From Rhodospirillaceae bacterium (GTDB lineage: Bacteria; Pseudomonadota; Alphaproteobacteria; UBA9219): DNA of 8,154 nucleotides. The stretch is taken from the NCBI GenBank assembly GCA_003504035.1, contig DOBW01000033.1, forward strand, positions 1 to 8,154, in the 5' to 3' direction. A program made the translations under genes and the position numbers. This document shows, in pieces, positions 6,050 to 8,154 of this stretch. The notes below the pieces were generated by a model, which was given only the letters and a program-made list of their open reading frames with translations, made no database searches and had not been told where the DNA came from. Positions within the stretch are counted from its first letter, which is position 1, and each line of letters begins with the position of its first letter.

Positions 6050-6103
6050 TAGGGTCTAAACTTAATCGTGCAAAACCCCCATCCTAATTAAGTTTAGACC
6101 CTA
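6050..6103. repeat. 17-bp perfect inverted repeat abutting the radA start codon
   Basis: The left arm TAGGGTCTAAACTTAAT (6050-6066) and the right arm ATTAAGTTTAGACCCTA (6087-6103) are perfect reverse complements around a 20-nt loop (6067-6086). The right arm ends 2 nt before the radA ATG. In RNA it would form a strong hairpin over the ribosome-binding region. As DNA, the TA at each outer end and the perfect arms also suit a tiny transposon-derived element, for instance of a family that inserts at TA. It lacks a U-tract and is not an ordinary terminator. Confidence 0.85.
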
Positions 6104-6105
6104 GA

Positions 6106-7500
6106 ATGCCTAAATCTTCACATCAGTTTGTCTGTCAAGCCTGCGGCGCCTCTTCCCCCAAATGGTCAGGAAAGTGTGATGCCTGCGGCGCATGGAATAC
6201 GCTTTTGGAAGAAGCCCTTGAAAGCGGACCACCGAAAGGATTGCACAGCGGCAAAGGAAAAAAGACAAAAGGCAACCGCCTAAACTTTGTTCCACTTAAA
6301 GGCAAAAAGCGCGATCTTCCTCGCCGCCTTTCCAAGATTAGCGAATTTGACCGTGTTGTCGGCGGCGGGCTTGTTTCTGGCTCGGCCACGCTTGTTGGCG
6401 GTGATCCCGGTATTGGAAAATCCACCCTTCTCCTTCAGGTTGTTTGCCGTCTCGCGGGGCAAGCGCGTGTAGCCTATATCTCCGGCGAGGAAGCCATTGA
6501 CCAAGTGCGCATGCGCGCCAAACGTCTTGGCGTTGCCGAGGTTGATTGTGATTTAGCAAGCGCAACATCCATTCGCGATATTGCCGCCTCACTTAATCAG
6601 TCTGATGCCCCGCAAATTGTCATCATCGATTCCATCCAAACCATGTATGTCGATACCATCGACAGCGCCCCCGGTACCGTGGCCCAAGTTAGAAGCTCGG
6701 CCCAAGAGCTTATCCGCGTAGCCAAAGCCCGTGACATTGCTTTGATCCTTGTCGGTCATGTCACCAAAGAAGGCACCATCGCAGGGCCTCGTGTTTTGGA
6801 ACATATGGTCGATACAGTCCTTTATCTGGAAGGCGAGCGCGGTCATCAATTCCGCATTTTGCGCGCCGTTAAAAACCGCTTCGGCCCAACAGATGAAATC
6901 GGCGTTTTTGAAATGCAGGAAGAAGGGCTCATAGAAGTTCATAATCCTTCGGCTCTTTTTCTAGCTGACCGGCATGGAGATGTCTCAGGAGCGGCCGTCT
7001 TTGCCGGACTTGAAGGCTCGCGCCCTGTCCTTGTGGAAGTACAAGCCCTTGTGGCCCCATCAAGCTATGGGACGCCGCGACGCGCCGTAATTGGCTGGGA
7101 TACAAATCGCCTAGCCATGGTGCTGGCGGTACTGGAGGCACGCTGCGGTGTCGTTCTTGGCAATAATGATGTTTATCTCAATGTCGCAGGTGGCCTACGC
7201 GTCACAGAACCAGCCGCCGATCTTGCCGTTGCTGCCGCCCTTCTTTCTTCGCTGACAGGCATCCCCGTCCCTCCCGAAGCCGTTCTTTTTGGCGAAATTG
7301 GCCTCTCTGGCGAGGTGCGCCGCGTAGCTCAGCCTCAACTTCGCCTCAAAGAAGCCGCTAAATTGGGCTTTTCGGAAGCTATTGTGCCTAAAAATGACAA
7401 GAAAACAAAAAGTTCCGCCGACAATGCCTCTATGAAACAAACTAACATTAGCCGTTTGCAGGATCTTGCCCTTCTGTTTAAAAAAGACACAGGAAACTAA
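6106..7500 (+). CDS. radA: DNA repair protein RadA (Sms)
   Basis: A 464-residue, full-length RadA, a DnaB-like ring ATPase related to RecA that promotes branch migration during recombination and repair. Domains in order: a four-cysteine zinc finger (Cys10, Cys13, Cys24, Cys27); a RecA-like ATPase with Walker A GGDPGIGKST at 98-107 and Walker B IVIIDS at 171-176; the RadA-specific KNRFG motif at 256-260; and a C-terminal Lon-protease-like domain (about 280-460) that acts as a scaffold. All key residues are present. The ATG at 6106 gives the standard N-terminus directly before the zinc finger. No Shine-Dalgarno is visible, because the 17-bp inverted repeat occupies that place. It lies upstream of cvpA on the same strand with a 73-bp gap that shows no clear terminator, so cotranscription is likely. 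Confidence 0.97.
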   Translation: MPKSSHQFVCQACGASSPKWSGKCDACGAWNTLLEEALESGPPKGLHSGKGKKTKGNRLNFVPLKGKKRDLPRRLSKISEFDRVVGGGLVSGSATLVGGDPGIGKSTLLLQVVCRLAGQARVAYISGEEAIDQVRMRAKRLGVAEVDCDLASATSIRDIAASLNQSDAPQIVIIDSIQTMYVDTIDSAPGTVAQVRSSAQELIRVAKARDIALILVGHVTKEGTIAGPRVLEHMVDTVLYLEGERGHQFRILRAVKNRFGPTDEIGVFEMQEEGLIEVHNPSALFLADRHGDVSGAAVFAGLEGSRPVLVEVQALVAPSSYGTPRRAVIGWDTNRLAMVLAVLEARCGVVLGNNDVYLNVAGGLRVTEPAADLAVAAALLSSLTGIPVPPEAVLFGEIGLSGEVRRVAQPQLRLKEAAKLGFSEAIVPKNDKKTKSSADNASMKQTNISRLQDLALLFKKDTGN

Positions 7501-7573
7501 AAAAAGGACGCATGCCCCTTACCTTTTCCTAATTCTGTGTTAAACGATCTGCATCTAATATGAGAGAAACCTA

Positions 7574-8154
7574 ATGGTAGAGCATCAATTCAATCTATTC
7601 GACGCCGCTGTAGCTCTGGTTTTGTTCGCTTCAGGCGTCTTCGCTTTCCGGCGAGGCCTCGTCAAAGAGGTTATGGCTCTGGGCACATGGATTTTATCTT
7701 CCGTTTTTGCTTTTGCCTTTTATCCCATCGCCCAGCCCTTCTTTCGCGACTATATCGAAAATGAAATGCTTGCTGATGCGGCAACAGGACTTGGTCTTTT
7801 TTCTCTTGCCGTTATTATTCTCGTTCCCTTCGGTGACTATCTAAGCAACTTAGCAAAAAACCCAACGCTCAATTCTATTGATCGTTCCTTAGGATTTGTT
7901 TTTGGTTTGGTGCGTGGCTTTCTTATTGTCTGCCTTATTTTTCTGGGACTAACTTTCGTCTGGCCCGAAGATCAGGATGACCGGCCTGAATGGTTGACCT
8001 CCGCCCGCACGGGACCAGCGCTGAGCTATGGCATAGAAGTTGTCGAGAGTTTCGTTCCTGAAGATGCTCAGGAAGAAACGAAAAAACAAATGGAAGAGTC
8101 ACGCAAAGCAGCAAAAGAAGCTGTTGAAGCCGCAAAAAGACTAGAAGATTTTTC
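7574..8154 (+). CDS. cvpA: CvpA family membrane protein, 3' end outside the window
   Basis: An open frame of 193 codons runs off the right edge. It shows the CvpA (colicin V production) family pattern: a first hydrophobic segment (FDAAVALVLFASGVFAF, about 9-25) followed by the hallmark RRGLVKEVMALGTW; a second and third segment (about 42-57 and 69-90); then the conserved NPTLNSIDRSLGFVFGLVRG before a fourth segment. From about residue 165 it is highly charged and probably coiled coil (EETKKQMEESRKAAKEAVEA). Inner-membrane CvpA is needed for colicin V export in E. coli and has been tied to envelope stress tolerance; its molecular activity is unsettled. The ATG at 7574 has only a weak GAGA element before it. 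In Alphaproteobacteria it commonly follows radA and precedes purF. Confidence 0.9.
   Translation, partial: MVEHQFNLFDAAVALVLFASGVFAFRRGLVKEVMALGTWILSSVFAFAFYPIAQPFFRDYIENEMLADAATGLGLFSLAVIILVPFGDYLSNLAKNPTLNSIDRSLGFVFGLVRGFLIVCLIFLGLTFVWPEDQDDRPEWLTSARTGPALSYGIEVVESFVPEDAQEETKKQMEESRKAAKEAVEAAKRLEDF

Noticed and set aside
7501..7530. Possible terminator after radA (AAAAGG with CCTTTT)
   Set aside because: The 6-bp A/T-rich stem with a loop of about 15 nt and no U-tract is too weak to call, and cvpA follows closely on the same strand.
7560..7574. Four-codon open frame (MRET) ending in TAATG at the cvpA start
   Set aside because: It could be a coupling mini-frame, but it has no ribosome-binding site and is too short to tell from chance.

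Overview
The window looks like the chromosome of an alphaproteobacterium of moderate GC content. It carries a thioredoxin-TPR protein (CnoX type) overlapping a LON substrate-binding-domain protein, a UPF0434/Trm112-like zinc-ribbon protein of the alphaproteobacterial type, and radA followed by cvpA. I recall these orders from that class. The exact lineage cannot be fixed by reading alone.

Layout, left to right. Bases 1-22 are the 5' end of a minus-strand tRNA, probably tRNA-Gly(GCC), with a good sigma-70-like promoter at 69-96. cnoX (193-1125) and the LON-domain gene (1122-1790) run on the plus strand and overlap by 4 bp. On the minus strand, three tandem paralogous genes (order of transcription 4656-3703, 3669-2686, 2646-1801) encode exported, cysteine-rich repeat proteins that I cannot assign to a named family. 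A hairpin at 1785-1806 spans the two convergent stop codons at the left edge of this block. The Trm112-like gene (4772-4951) returns to the plus strand. Its stop codon overlaps that of a minus-strand gene (4948-5922) of unknown function with HEPN-like features. A 17-bp perfect inverted repeat (6050-6103) sits directly against the start codon of radA (6106-7500). The window ends inside cvpA (7574 onward).

How the parts fit. cnoX, the LON-domain gene and the Trm112-like gene often form one collinear group in Alphaproteobacteria. Here an antiparallel cassette of three secreted-protein genes appears to have been placed between the second and third members, so the small Trm112-like gene probably needs its own promoter. 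The cassette is the most unusual part. All three proteins have nearly identical 22-residue signal peptides and a mature chain built from about 25-residue units, each typically with a pair of cysteines, and cysteine totals of 16, 18 and 18. The C-terminal parts diverge. This suggests a lineage-specific family of disulfide-stapled envelope or extracellular proteins made by local duplication. No mobile-element gene, CRISPR array or rRNA gene is visible.
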